Shown: positions 30,728 through 43,688, counted from the stretch's first letter. The stretch is 64,000 bases of DNA from Brachionus plicatilis (GCA_010279815.1 QEOQ01000431.1:72988-136987), one strand, 5' to 3'. The notes: generated by a model from the sequence alone, not told the origin. A program made the numbers and translations.

Positions 30728-30884
30728 ATTTGTTTATTTTTTAATTTTTTCTTAAATTTTCTATGATAAATCTAACTGTTTCTTTTTTATAATTAAATAA
30801 AAGCTTATAAAACGTCAAAAATTGGATTTTTTTTTTCTAATTTAACTAAAACATTTTTATTTTAGGTACTAGAAAATTTAATTA

Positions 30885-31817
30885 CCGTAAAACCTTGCAA
30901 ACTACCCCATGGGGTTCAAACGAGAAAATGGGGGGTTATAATTTAACAGCAATTTATTCTGTAAAATTATTTAAAAAAAAAATAAATTAGAAGCCCGGGC
31001 TTATATTGAAATTATTTATTTAAATTGATGGGGTAATACGGAAAAAAGTTTAATTTTTTACTGGGCTTTTAAAGAAAATTTCGGTACTTTTGAAAAAAAA
31101 TTAATAAAAAAATTTAAAAAAAATATTAAAAAAAGAGAAATTATAACTATACAATGTTTTAATATTTTACAAAAACTAAGCCATTTCTGTGTCTGAATTA
31201 TCTTCATCATCTTCATCATCGTCAAAGTCATCTAAATCTAAATCGTGAATGTTAGCTTCATCCCCTGAAATAAAAGCGTTCAAATCTTGCGCATTATCAT
31301 CCTCTACATCATCAATAAATTCTTGATTAATAATAAAATGCCTAAGCTGTCTATGAAATAGGTCGATAATGTTGGATGTTAGGAAGAGGTGGTAGTTGTG
31401 GACTTTTCATGTTAGTTTTTAAGTAAATTTATTTAAGTCAAAATTTTAGAAGAGAATTAAAATATTAATAAAAAAAATACGTTCTATTTAACTTGACTTG
31501 ACTTTAAATTTTGATGTTCAAAGCGTGGGTATGATGATGCAAATTTTTAAAAATTTTAAGCTCATGGGTGTGTATTATTTTTAATAATGCAATCCCATGA
31601 GACAATATTATAATTATTATAATTATCCCATGGGGTTATACTGAAAATCTGTTAGTATTATTATAAGAATTTTAATTAATTTTTTAATACAACCCCGGTG
31701 TAATACAGAATTTTTTTTTTAAACCCATGGGGTTATATCATATATTATGGTGGGGGGGCTATAGCAAATTACACACTATAACACTATAACCCCGGGGTAG
31801 TTTGCAAGGTTTTACGG
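30885..31817 (-). mobile_element. Pogo/Tigger-like DNA transposon relic
   Basis: A 933-bp element with ends CCGTAAAACCTTGCAAACTA (then CCCC) in inverted orientation, both flanked by TA. On the minus strand, 31170-31400 reads IIDLFHRQLRHFIINQEFID then a long Asp/Glu run ending SDTEMA and a stop, the acidic C-terminal tail typical of pogo/Tigger transposases. The catalytic core is missing. GGGGTT-type words near both ends make it GC-richer than its flanks. Confidence 0.65.
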
Positions 31818-32065
31818 TAGGTACGACTAAAACATATTTGGTATTTCAGAATTATTTTTTTGGGACTTGATAAAATATAATAAAATACAAGAAGAGATAA
31901 TTAGTTTAAAAATTTATTGCATCGTTCAAAAATAAAATTTAACCAAAAAAAAAGTATTTAAAAATAAATAAAAATCGATTTTAATGAATAATTTCGAGTT
32001 TGTATGTAAAATGATTGTGCAAAGACATTAAAATAAAAATTGATCCGACGAAAAAAAATAAAAAA

Positions 32066-33819
32066 TTATAAATCCATATTTTCTTGGTCATTAACAGAAT
32101 CGTCTCCATTCACAATTCCGCCATCGACTGCATCACTTCCAATGTATTCCTTATACAAGTCATTTCTCAAATAAAAGAGCACATAAGCTGCCGGTGTGCA
32201 CACACTGCTCTCATCCGACGAGCTCACACTTGAATCATCAAAATAGTACCATTTTCCATCTGTCCTATTCATGCCATAAGCAGTATCTGAAAATAAAAAA
32301 AAATAAAAAAATAAAAAAATTTAAATTTTTTCTATCATCATTACAGTGTCCGCCTCCCAGACTACCATAGTGGTTCGATACAGCAATCAGACTGTATTTG
32401 GTCTCAGCAGTCTTTTTGCCAATCAGATAGCTGGACATGTCCAGGTCGTGCACCGGAAAATCGACCAGCGCGTCAATTTTGTCTCTGTGATATCTCGAGT
32501 AAGAGAATCTTTTCAGATGAACGACCAGAACCTTGGGCAAGCTCCACAAGTCGAACTTTTTTGTTGAGCGCTGGTGCGCCTTGCACTTGCAACAGTACCA
32601 ATAGTCTTGCTCGCTCAGCTCTTCCATTTTGGTGTACAAATTGAAGCAGTCCGAGAGCTTGATGCATTCCTTTTTTTTGGTCAGAAAAGTTGAGCAGCTG
32701 TCGTGCTCCTCGGGCTGCTCATACACTTTTTTGTTGTAGCCTTTTTGACTTGAAAAAGAATTAAAATCGGCAACCAGACACGCTGCTTGGTCAAAGGTGG
32801 CCGCTTGGCTGTACTTGGCTAGATCGAAGGTGGCCTCGTCGGACATGTCTTGTGGTGCACCTTCGTAGTCGTAGCTATCGCCTCGGGTCACATACAAGGT
32901 GAACAATTTTTTGCTCCTTTGTGCCTTTTGTTTTAGACGATCTGAGGTGCGGAGATTGGTCTGAGAGGAGTCGGTTACCACGTCATCATCGTCGTCCATG
33001 TTCACCTCGTGCTCTGAGTCGTTCACATTGAGACTGTTGTTCAGTTTGGAGTTGATTTCGTCACTTAAAGAGGCGTCCAAGTTGTCTGTTTGGAAGAATC
33101 GCTTTACGTTCTGGTAGACTTGTTGGTAAAGCGAGCCGTAAGTGAGTGGCATTGAATTTGGCAGCATTAGCAAGATTGGTATGCCGCAAAATGATGAACT
33201 GTGCTTGTAAACACTCTTTTCTTTCATGTTCAACACTACTTTGAAGTAGTCTTTGGAATAGAAACTGTCTGGTAGTTCATAGCTTAAAAAATAAAATTTC
33301 AAAGCTATTGGAAAATTGTATTCCTTTTTCTTTTTTTTTTTTGTTGGCTTTTAAAGAATTTATTTTTAGTTTAAAAAGTAAAATTTAAATATCATTTTAA
33401 AAATGTTATTCCTTTTTTTGTTTGCTTTTAAAATTTAATTTATGGAATAAAAAGTAAAATTTAAAAAAATTTTTTTTCATATAAAAACCTTTTTTGGCAT
33501 TAGAATTGTTTTCAGAACAATTATAGAAATAATTAAATTTCTTCGCCAAATTCCAAAATTCCTTGTTTTAAAAGTGAATTCCATAAAAGTTTCATTAAAA
33601 GAATGAACACTGAATATATGAAAGTGTGAAGTAGTATATGAATGTTTTTTTTTTTTTTTTTTTTAGCTTGTTGTAACCTATATTATTATTATTTTGACCT
33701 AAAAATTTAAACAGTTTTTTCTTTTTGCAGTAAATTTTTATGTGTAATGTGCAAAGAGCTACCATAGGTGACCTCCTAGTAGGCCACCTCCGCAAGCTAG
33801 TCTTGCTGTAGCTTATATA

Positions 33820-33854
<35 letters not shown>

Positions 33855-36800
33855 CTCGATAAAAATAAAGACCAAAAAGAAAGAAAAAGATGCAGAACAA
33901 AAAATTTTTTTCGAAAAATCTTAAAGGTAAAAGTATACTTTTTGAATGTAAAAGTTTTACAATCAAAAAGATTTTTACATCGAAAAAACTTTTTTAAATT
34001 GAAGAAATCTTTTAAATATAAAAAGTTTTTTATTTTAATAAAATAGTTTTAGACGCTAAAATTTATATTATATAGATACAAGTGAATTTATTCAGATGAA
34101 GTTAAATTAATCAGAAAAAAATGAGGGCCATTTTATTTCCTTAATGCTGTGACCCATACGAGCCATGTTTTAGATGGTGTGACAGTAAATTTTTAAAATT
34201 TTTGTTGTTGTGTCGTGATATTCAACAAGATAATATGGCAGTTAATCTCACTTTTTGTAAATAATTTTTGTTTATTAAGTAAAATAAGGCAAGATTTTTG
34301 TACTTAGAAGAAACTATTAAAAAATTGTTTTTTTAAAAAAATTTTCAATTTTTTGACTCATAGGTATATTTTGTTGCTATTTTTATTTTTAAAATTTCTG
34401 TTTGATTTTTTCAATTTATATCCTATTTTAAATGATGATTTTTTGTTCTCTAAGGTTATATCAATAAATTAAATCTAAATAAAAATTTATCAAACAGATT
34501 TTCTTGAAATTTTAACAATGATGTTCAATTTTTTGGTATTGTGAAATTCAAATACAAATGGAAGAAAAATTCTTCCTTTTTGATTAATAAAAATTAAAGT
34601 TAATAAAATATCCTTAAAAAAAATTATTTTATTACAGGTAAAAGAAGGTGCAAAAAAGTATGTTGCACATTGTTGCAGTATTTTTTTAAGTATACTTTAT
34701 TTACTTTAATTTTGATTCAAGAAAAAAGGAAGAATTTTTGTTCAATTTGTATTTTAATTCCACAATACCCAATTTTTTTTAATTATTTTGTCCGATTTAG
34801 TTTTTTTATAAAATAAAAGTAAAAATAAAAAAAATTTAAAAAGAAAAAATTACCAAGTATAAGAGTGAAGATGATGAAAAAATTAAAATTTTTTTTCAAA
34901 ATAAATGCTTCTTTTTTCAATTTTTTAATCGTTTAATTTAAATAAATGATTTTAAAATTTACTCTAACTTTAAAAAAGGATACAATACTTGGTAAAAATT
35001 TTGACCAAAATTTTTACAAAAAAAAATGAAAAACTTATTTTATTTTTTTAAGCTAAATTTTTCACAGAAAAGTACACTTCTAGTATTAGTAGTAAGAATT
35101 TAATTAGTGAATAATGATTTAGAATAAAATTCAGACATTTTTCGATTAAATATCATTCGAAATACTTATAAATTTAACATTACCATTCTAAATATAAAAT
35201 TTTAAAAAAATGAACGCATATTTTGGAATAAATGGTTTTTAAATTTATCTTTCAAAAAAATTTAAAACTTATAACTATGAAAAAATGTCTGATATTTCAG
35301 AAATTATGATGAATTCAAGAGCTAAAAATGTGACAGATACTGTGGCCAAAAAAAATAAAGCAAAAAAGAAAAATTCTTTTTTTCTATTTTCAAGCTTACA
35401 CATAGATTTCATCGCGTTCTTTTATTGTAGAAACGTTGTCATTTGAATCAAATATTTTGAAAATTTTGTTCGAGTACACCTCAGCTACAATCATGTGCGA
35501 TCTAGGTAGATGAAAGCCTTCCTTTTCGATCATTGCCTCCAGTGACGTGCACAAGTCTTGAATATTACCGCTCTTCAATACCGGGCATTTGAACTTGGTA
35601 AAAAATTTAAATTTGAGTTTAAAGTCTCCGATGTCGGATTAACATCTTAATAAATCAAAATTTTAAATTTGATTTTATGTCGAAAATTTTTAGCTCTTGA
35701 AAATTAATTAAATAATTTAATAATGATAAAATTAAATGTTTTTAAAATTTTAGGGTATTTTCTCAATAAAATATAGATCTGTTATTTTTTTCACATTTTT
35801 CAAAGAAAATATACCATAAAAATAGCAAAATTTGCTTTTGGTATTAAAAAAAATTGAAAAAATCAGTTTTCTTGAAAAATTACTAAAAATATTATTTTTT
35901 GTGTATTTGATATTTTACTTTTATAAATTAAAAAAATATTTAACTGTGTATAAGTAGTGTAAGTAGTGTGGTCTAAACCCGTGGTAGTGAAGTTTTGATT
36001 ATTGTAGATAAGTTCTCAAAAGATTTTATCTTATTTTCAAAAAAAATATCCATTGTCAAAAGATGATTTATTCCTTTGACCTTGGGATCTGCTTCTAGTG
36101 TTCTTTGTGAAAAAAATTAACCAAAAAAGTCTCAAATCTCAGAATATCAAGTTAAAAAAAAATTTATCTAAAATTTTAAATTTATTAATTAATATAAATT
36201 TATTTATATTAAAATTAGTAGTGTAAAATTATTTATTTTAAAATTATTATTATAATTATTAGGATAAGTGTAATATGAAAAATTTTATAGCCACACAAAT
36301 GATTAAAGAAAAAAAAATTTTTAAAAAAAGTATAAATTTGATAATTTGAAAAAGAAAAATTACATTATATTATTCTGCTTCGAATGATTACTGGTAGTAA
36401 GTTCAAAGACAGATAAAAACATCTTTTATCACTTATGATATAATTCACCAAGACAGGCGTAATTTTTATGAAATAAATAACTATAATAATAATAATAAAG
36501 ATGCCTATAATTTCTAAATATTTTTCAAAATATTTTTTACGGTAAAAAGCCATGGTCTCATTTAAATTATCTGGAAATATTTCTCTTAATTTATTTTGTA
36601 ATTTTTGAGTATTCTTGAAAAAACTAAATAAAATCTTGTGATAGTAAATTTTTTAAATTTTTTTAAAAGATGATTCCATTCGTAATTCAAAAAATTGAAG
36701 ACTGGTCTAACCATTTAACCAATTTTCTAAAATAAAGCATTAAAAAAATTTGATTGAACTTTTTATTTTTTATTTTAACACCTTTAACTTGACCAACTCT

Positions 36801-39800
36801 GTTATTGGGTTGCAAAATAATTTTTTCAATTTTCCTTATTTTACGCAAAATTTCGTAAGACCAGAGTTGTTTTAAAGTCACAAGTCATAAGTCAAGTCCA
36901 AGTCCGGACTTTTTTTTTTTTTTCAAAGTCCGAGCTAAGACTTAAAATTTTTTTTAAATTTTCTTTCAAAAGTCAAAGTCCAGGCTTTAAAATTTTGAAA
37001 ACTCAAGAAGAATTGTGAAGACATTTATGCTAAAATCAGATTTGTTTATAAGTCACAAAAATATGACTTGCACAAAAATTTTTATCAATACCTGCTTCAT
37101 CGGGACCATTTGAAAGAATTTTGGTTACATTAACAGACCACATAGGTCAAGATTAACAGCCAGGAATTTGGAAGCAACTACTTTATTGGTATCAAATATG
37201 GATTTATTAAATCATTGACTTGACTTAAAAACAAGTCTCATTAAAATTGCAAGAAAATTCTGATATGGAAAATCTATTGCATTTGAAAAGCCAAGAGTAT
37301 ATATATTTTTTGATATGAAGCCTGATCTAGCAATTTTAAAAAAAAAGTCCGGACTTGGACTTTGAGAAAAGGAAAAAGAAAAAAGAAACCTTTAAACAAC
37401 TCTGTGCAATTTTTGTTGTGGAATCTTCTCCTAGAGAGTTTATCTAACGGGTTTTCAAAAAAGGTTGGCGCGAGTTTATTTTCAATAAAATCTAGTGATT
37501 GATTCCTTCAAAACTTTTGAAATTTTATACATATATACATTATACCTTCATTATTACAAAACACTTTGTATCATATATCTGCTTTGTTTATACCGGAAAT
37601 AAACAGCATAACCTTGACCCCCTCCTAAACAATCTCAATGTCCTTCTAGTTAATGATATTATTTTAATAAGTTTTATACATCATCTGATAGATAATCAAA
37701 CAAGGATCAAAATGATATATACAAAAAAATACTTCACACCATTCAACAATCGGTTTTAGTCCATTTTGCCACATTCGGCCGTGAAATTATGGTTGGGCTA
37801 AGCTCTTCGACTTCGACCCAAAGAAATTTTGTCTAATTTAAGCACAGAAGAAGAACTTCAACAAGTTAATTATTTATTGGTCCTGCTGATTTGTTAAATA
37901 TTCTGGCTTATATAACTAAAATAAACTCTAAGAACATGACATATCAGTTAGCCACAAAATATGGAATTATAGCCGACTGGCATACTAGAAATAAGTTCCA
38001 CATTTGCAAACAAAAGTTGTTAAATATTGAGTCTTTAGATTTAAGTTGCGAGAAAACTCTTAGGGAAATTAATAGTCTGCATTCTATTTGTGGCGGACAA
38101 GGTATATTGAAGTGCAATTGTTAAGGCAAATGCGAGAGGAATTGTTCTTGTAAAAAAAGCAATGTTTTATGCAATTCAAAGTGCCATAAAGGCCAGTTAA
38201 ATAGTAATTGTACTAGGAAATAATTTTTTTTACTTAATCAATAATTTTGTTAAATACTTATTTTATTAAAATCAATTTGATTTTTACTTAAATTACATTT
38301 TTTTATATATTAAGCTTAAAAAATTAGTTGTAATATAAATTTTACTTAAATAAAAATTTTTGTATCAATTTTACTTGAACGTTAATAATTTAGCTAAAGT
38401 AAAAAGTTTGACTATTTAGGTATGACATATATATCTTTTTTTTATTACATTCGTTTCAAAAGACATACTGAAAAAAAAACTTTTTTTGTTGGGACTTTTA
38501 AACAACTCTGCCCAAGACCACATATCCTGTCGTTACTGTGGCAAAAAAAGCCAAAATGTGTCAAAATTTACTTGGTTGTTTTATTAAATTTGTGTAACAA
38601 TTGAGAATTTTTAATCCGACATTTTATTGTAAACAAAACTTACTTTGACTAAAGGCTTGCTTTGATCCAATGGCACAAGAACAAGCTGAACGAGCATTTC
38701 CTTCTTGGATGGCAAAGGCACGGACAAATAACAAAATGGATCGAACTTGACAGATATCTCATTGCAGACCAGACAATTGAGAGTTGACTTGAGCAGGCCG
38801 TGGAATATGTCCACAATGATTGAGTCATTGCGCTTCTTGTGGTCTTGCCACGACTCCTCAGCGAACTCCTCATCACTTTTGCCCACATGACTGCCCATCT
38901 CCACATACGGCTTTTTCTTGATCCGATTCAAATCCTCGTGTAGACCATCTAGCAGAAAGGCCAACAGCTCCTGGGAGTCCTGCTGCTGAAAGCCGGTGAA
39001 CTGAGGCGCAAACCGGCTCAAGTTAAACTTGAAGCTGCGCGGCACTGTGTACCCATTTTTGCCGGACCAAATTTCATTTATCAAATCAGCATAGGCCTCG
39101 GCCAGCTGGCCCCTGCATCCCAACGGATTGTCCAAGTTAATCTCTGACTTGTACAGTCCTTTGCGGAAAAAGTCTGTCAAAAATGGCACATTGCTCATGG
39201 CCTGTAGAGAAGTGTTCATGAAGCACGTGTTTCCCAAGTTGCTGAGGCCGCACAGGCCAGGCTTGTAGGCGCTGTGGCGGCCACCACTCGCCTCCTGATT
39301 TCGCACCGAGGACCGAGTGGTCAAGCCCGGAGCAGCGGGCACTTCATCGTCCACCACAATTGTGTCGTCCATGGCCGCCCCGCTGCTCGACAAACACGGG
39401 CTTTTGCTGGTGTCGATCAACTGTTGTCTGCAGTTTTCCTTGAAAAAAAACCTCACTGGCTTTTCTGGGCTGATTTTGAGCAAACTTTTGAGCTTGGCAA
39501 ACTTGAACAGCCGACTGAGATGAAAAACTTTGCTCTCATTTTTGTACTCCACTTTGATCCTCAAGAGTTTGACTTCAATTTTGAGCTCTGTGGCGCCCTC
39601 GTGCGAGTCATTTATGACGAGGCGCTCGGCAACGTCCTCCTCGGACTCTACAGAGTAATTTTCTGTCAAGCATTGCCAAAGCTCCTGTGGCACAGTGAAG
39701 TAGTCAGCTTCCTCTATGAGTCCTTCTTTGAGAAAAAAGTAGTCGGTGTCTGGGTCTTTTTGGAGTATGGACTTGTTGGATATTTTGCCTGGTGGTTGGC

Positions 39801-39963
39801 TGGACGGCTCGCAGGCCGTGATTGTGAGCTCTTTTTTGAGGCCGATGTAGCTGAGCCATGTTTTGAACCACTCGGCGCTCACCAAATACCACTTGTCCTC
39901 CTCTCTCAGCCGTTTGTTCAGGTACTCAAGGCAAAGTTGTTTTTGACTTTCGATGCTTTTCAT
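32066..39963 (-). CDS. Ubiquitin carboxyl-terminal hydrolase, USP4/11/15 type
   Basis: Four exons (39963-38644, 35593-35400, 33282-32345, 32286-32066) join in phase into 890 codons. A cysteine protease that removes ubiquitin from proteins. Order of parts: DUSP domain (about residues 5-105, with [17 protein letters not shown]), a ubiquitin-like segment (~125-180), then the catalytic domain. The Cys box [20 protein letters not shown] puts the nucleophile at Cys247. [20 protein letters not shown] follows, then the zinc-binding CLVC and CCKC pairs. The His box [17 protein letters not shown] puts His at 817, spanning the last intron, with [10 protein letters not shown] after it. A second ubiquitin-like insert ([24 protein letters not shown]) and an Asp-rich segment split the catalytic domain, as in USP4/11/15. 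Introns 1 and 2 are long and carry repeats. Which paralogue cannot be told. Confidence 0.93.
33655..33851 (+). repeat. LINE/SINE 3' ends with (ATT)n tails, tandem
   Basis: AGCTTGTTGTAACCTATATT with ATT repeats at 33664, then a better copy: GTGACCTCCTAGTAGGCCAC, CTAGTCTTGCTGTAGCTTAT and a pure (ATT)n run to 33851. Such a tail is typical of non-LTR elements that end in microsatellites. Lies in intron 2 of the USP gene. The element body is not recognisable. Confidence 0.5.
34535..34769. mobile_element. Mutator-type MITE with 9-bp duplication
   Basis: A 235-bp element in USP intron 2. GGTATTGTGAAATTCAAATA at the left and, inverted, GGTATTGTGGAATTAAAATA at the right; similarity continues ~70 bp through AAAAATTCTTCCTTTTT. 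It is flanked by CAATTTTTT on both sides (34526-34534 and 34770-34778). Noncoding. Confidence 0.75.
36862..37404. repeat. CAGAGTTGTTT inverted-repeat element
   Basis: A 543-bp element in USP intron 1. The ends are CAGAGTTGTTTTAAAGTC and, inverted, CAGAGTTGTTTAAAGGTT, followed inside by AAGTCCAAGTCCGGACTT words in both arms. The region from AAATCTATTGCATT to GCTAGATC.. is repeated in reverse at 47942-48140. A solo end (GGGACTTTTAAACAACTCTG) lies at 38491-38510. No clear target duplication. No coding frame. Confidence 0.6.
37499..38222 (+). pseudogene. KRBA2-like integrase C-terminal relic (plus possible LINE scrap)
   Basis: 37891-38222 reads [20 protein letters not shown], then [14 protein letters not shown], a stop, [20 protein letters not shown] and a basic end NCTRK: the CXC cysteine tail of the KRBA2-like integrase family, parallel to the relic at 23945-24200. 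Upstream, 37499-37759 contains a frame ending YFTPFNNRF that resembles LINE C-termini, but this is weak. All lies in intron 1 of the USP gene on the opposite strand, so it is not part of that mRNA. Confidence 0.5.
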
Positions 39964-40199
39964 TTTTCAAAAAAAAGAGAATTAAATTTTTATAAAATTA
40001 AGTTGGAAAAATTAAGCAATTTTTGAATTTCTACTTGCATTGTTTTTTTTGATTTTTTTTTTATTATTATAGAAAAAAAAAAAAAGAGGGTGAATTAAAG
40101 TGTGCATATGGTGGTGGTGGTGGAAGATGTGTTTTTTAATGTTGTTGCTGTTGTGAGATTGCACTGAAAATGGTTTTTTGACTCGAGATGTAACCATGA

Positions 40200-41090
40200 C
40201 TAAGTGGGCTAAGTTAAGAATTTTCGAGCAATTTCTTAGAATTTTAAGGTTTTTTAAATAGATAATTAGTATGATATGATAAGTTTGAGAAGCGTTCCTA
40301 TTTGCAAAAATTTCAGCAAAAAAATTAGAATAAATTAGATTTTTTTATTTAAAAAAATTGAACAAAAATGTATTTTTTTTTTAAGGTGAATTTTTATTTT
40401 GCATGGAATGCTTTTAAAATAGAAGTCTAGGTATCTGTATTTAAAATTTTTTTTAAAAATCAATCCATTACATCTAAAAAAAAAATATATCTTTTTCTTT
40501 TATTCTAATTTTCAATTTAGCGATCTTTTGGTACTTTATTTGCATTTTTCTAAAAAATATTAAATTATTTTTAAAAATTCAAGCAATCTGAATTAATGAA
40601 TTTTTTATAAAAAGTATTTTTATTATCATATTAAATAAATAAAAAAAAATTTTTTAATATTATTGATTATTTTGCTTAGCTGAATCATTATTTTTGAAAA
40701 ATCCTTAAAAAAGCAATCTAAATTATTCATGAAGAGATTTAAATACATTTATTATTTTTTTAAAATCATTCCGGTTTATTTTTGACAACAAAAAGAGCAT
40801 TTTTTCTTTTATTAAATAATTTATTTTTTTCTATTTTCAATTTAGCGATCTTATAGTACTTTATTTGCATTTTTCTAAAAATATATCTAATTATTTTTAA
40901 AATTTTATTTTTAAATCATTCCAGTTTATTTTTGACAACAAAATTTTTTTCGACTTTTCAATTTAACGATTACTTCGGATAATTTTCTAATTGAATCTGA
41001 TTATTTTTGAAAATTTTATTTTTAAATCAAATCTAAAAACATAAAAATCTAAATTAATCGATTTTTTAACTAATAGTATTTTTATTTTCA
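40200..41090. repeat. Intergenic DNA with a diverged tandem repeat
   Basis: Upstream of the USP gene. The phrase TTTCAATTTAGCGATCTTWT then GTACTTTATTTGCATTTTTC occurs near 40511 and 40842, and a decayed form near 40955. The phrase AATCATTCCRGTTTATTTTT then GACAACAAAA occurs near 40764 and 40915. So a unit of roughly 160-330 bp is repeated with decay. No coding frame. Confidence 0.5.
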
Positions 41091-41099
41091 TATCCTGCT

Positions 41100-41440
41100 T
41101 CCCTTCTTCCAACCCTATTTATCATAATCCTAACATTAAATTAAAATCTAATGGCAACAAAATACTGGACAGGATCATCGTTGGACGGTATGAAGCTCAA
41201 ATAAATCGGTTTTTCATGAAGTATAATCCAACGGACTTAATCGACTTTGAAGTATTGAGTCAAAAAATAAACAGTAAATAGAATTCAAATGGCTGCCAAA
41301 TGCATAGGAATTAATTTTGGTCATATAAAATTTTTGGTCTATTAAGAAGGTATTGAGGAGATGGGTTCCTTTAATTCTGCTGAAGCAGATATATTATATG
41401 ATTATTTTATTAATAAAGTTAGAGTGAAGTAAAAAAATTT
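41100..41440 (+). pseudogene. Unidentified coding-like fragments
   Basis: A frame from about 41100 to 41276 reads with protein-like composition (NGNKILDRIIVGRYEAQINR, then YNPTDLIDFEVLSQKI) and ends in TAG. A second piece at 41345-41432 reads GIEEMGSFNSAEADILYDYF before a stop. No start, no recognised family. Probably debris of a transposon ORF; function not assigned. The DNA from 41440 to 41973 is featureless. Confidence 0.2.
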
Positions 41441-41973
41441 TTTTTTTTAATTTTATTTACAAATTAATTAATTATAAAACTATTTACAATTTAATTATCT
41501 TGCATTCAATTTGCTAGTTTTTTCTTGTTTTCTTAATATTTAGGTTTGAATTTAATTTTTTAATATAAATATTTTTGAATAATATACTTACTTGAAAATT
41601 AATTTATTTAAATTAAAAAATTGAATCTCTAAAATATTCGAATTAAAATTTGAAAATAAAAAATTTTCGGATCAAAAAATGATTATAATAAGTATTCAAT
41701 TTAATATTTGAAAGTAAAAATTAATAACAAAATTCAATAATTTATATTTTTAATTTTTTTATTACTAATTAAAACCCTACAATTTTGACATCTAAAGATT
41801 GATTTAAATTTTGTAATATTTATTGTCTTGAAATTCTAAATCTTGAGTCACTAAAAAAATAATAAAAAATAAAATCTATTTTAAAACTTAAAATTTAAAA
41901 TAAAGATACTGATATGATTACTTTTTAGATTGAGAAAAATTGAATTAAAAAAAATTAGAATAAAAATATAACA

Positions 41974-42053
41974 GGTAGCGTGGCCGAGTGGTCTAAGGCG
42001 CTGGTTTAAGGCACCAGTCGTAACAGGCGTGGGTTCGAATCCCACCGCTGCCA
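41974..42053 (+). tRNA. tRNA-Leu (anticodon AAG)
   Basis: An 80-base class II tRNA. The acceptor stem GGTAGCG pairs with CGCTGCC (one G-T pair), with discriminator A. D-arm GTGGCCGAGTGGTCTAAGGC (A box). The anticodon stem CTGGT/ACCAG encloses the loop TTAAGGC, giving anticodon AAG, which after A-to-I editing reads CUU/CUC/CUA leucine codons. A long variable arm follows, then T-arm GGGTTCGAATCCC (B box). A run of T directly after the gene serves as the Pol III terminator. No intron and no genomic CCA, as expected in eukaryotes. Confidence 0.97.
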
Positions 42054-42140
42054 AATTTTTTTAAAAGAAGTCAAATTATTGTTGTTAAGTTTAAATTAGT
42101 AGATCATTTATAATGTTTTTTAATCCAAAATATTTAAAAT

Positions 42141-42921
42141 NNNNNNNNNNNNNNNNNNNNNNNNNNNNNNNNNNNNNNNNNNNNNNNNNNNNNNNNNNNN
42201 NNNNNNNNNNNNNNNNNNNNNNNNNNNNNNNNNNNNNNNNNNNNNNNNNNNNNNNNNNNNNNNNNNNNNNNNNNNNNNNNNNNNNNNNNNNNNNNNNNNN
42301 NNNNNNNNNNNNNNNNNNNNNNNNNNNNNNNNNNNNNNNNNNNNNNNNNNNNNNNNNNNNNNNNNNNNNNNNNNNNNNNNNNNNNNNNNNNNNNNNNNNN
42401 NNNNNNNNNNNNNNNNNNNNNNNNNNNNNNNNNNNNNNNNNNNNNNNNNNNNNNNNNNNNNNNNNNNNNNNNNNNNNNNNNNNNNNNNNNNNNNNNNNNN
42501 NNNNNNNNNNNNNNNNNNNNNNNNNNNNNNNNNNNNNNNNNNNNNNNNNNNNNNNNNNNNNNNNNNNNNNNNNNNNNNNNNNNNNNNNNNNNNNNNNNNN
42601 NNNNNNNNNNNNNNNNNNNNNNNNNNNNNNNNNNNNNNNNNNNNNNNNNNNNNNNNNNNNNNNNNNNNNNNNNNNNNNNNNNNNNNNNNNNNNNNNNNNN
42701 NNNNNNNNNNNNNNNNNNNNNNNNNNNNNNNNNNNNNNNNNNNNNNNNNNNNNNNNNNNNNNNNNNNNNNNNNNNNNNNNNNNNNNNNNNNNNNNNNNNN
42801 NNNNNNNNNNNNNNNNNNNNNNNNNNNNNNNNNNNNNNNNNNNNNNNNNNNNNNNNNNNNNNNNNNNNNNNNNNNNNNNNNNNNNNNNNNNNNNNNNNNN
42901 NNNNNNNNNNNNNNNNNNNNN
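42141..42921. other. Assembly gap (run of N)
   Basis: 781 undetermined bases. The sequence immediately to the right (42922-43060) is the dispersed repeat also present at 21373-21510, which probably caused the gap. Confidence 0.99.
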
Positions 42922-43060
42922 TGCGCCTGCATCATCATCACCCCTCCTCTTTTTTCATCCGGGCTTGGGACCGGCCATATGGGCAGAGTTAATAACAATG
43001 ATTCTTTCTATTTTTTTTCCTTTTAACTGTTCTTTGTTTATTAATGTTTCGAAATTTTCT
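42922..43060. repeat. Dispersed GC-richer repeat, partial copy
   Basis: Almost identical to 21373-21510, including CATCCGGGCTTGGGACCGGC and ATGGGCAGAGTTAAT. The left part is hidden in the gap. From 43061 to 43688 I see no further feature beyond the RagC/D 3' flank. Confidence 0.75.
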
Positions 43061-43688
43061 AAAATAATTTTTTTTTTTTAAATTGAAAATCTGACTGAAT
43101 AATTTCTTTGATACCAGGCTATTTATACCCTGTTAAATTAGCTAAATGGTCTGCGCCCCCTCCGCGACTTGTTAAATAAAATAACTTAGAAAAATTCAAT
43201 ATTCTTCTAATTTTATTTAAAAATCTTGATTGTTAAACGAAAATTAATTCAAAACTAATAATTTAAAAAGTCAAAGTCAACTTTGACTTGTAAAAATAAT
43301 ATTAAGAAAATCAAATGTACTTTGACTTTAGCAGACTTTAAAATAAATTTTTGACATTTGAAAATTTTATGTGATTATTGTTCACATTTTCTTCTCAATT
43401 TTTTTCTGATGATTGAATTCAAAAAATTAAGATGAAATAAAAGAAATCTGAAATTTTATCTTTTGTTCCTTGTCTGTATAAACAACTTAAGAATTAGGAA
43501 TTCAAAAATAACAGATATTGTATGTTTATAAAATTCAACTTATTCTTTAATAAAAACTTTGATCACTTTTAATTTTATTTTTATTAATTAAAAAAAAAAC
43601 GAATGTAATAAATATATTAATAAAAATTGGTTTTGGATATTTAACTGCCGAAAAAATAATATCCTCGTAAAAATACTGCGTGACATAA

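Noticed and set aside
33815..33850. Possible CRISPR-like or tandem coding repeat
   Set aside because: It is a simple (ATT)n microsatellite at a non-LTR element tail; no direct-repeat/spacer pattern occurs anywhere in the window.
36365..36553. Hydrophobic 62-codon minus-strand frame in USP intron 1
   Set aside because: Ile-rich stretch derives from an (AAT)n microsatellite; no start context or homology.
42113..43081. Long open frames across the second N run on both strands
   Set aside because: Artefact of translating N; the flanking sequence is repeat or tRNA 3' flank.
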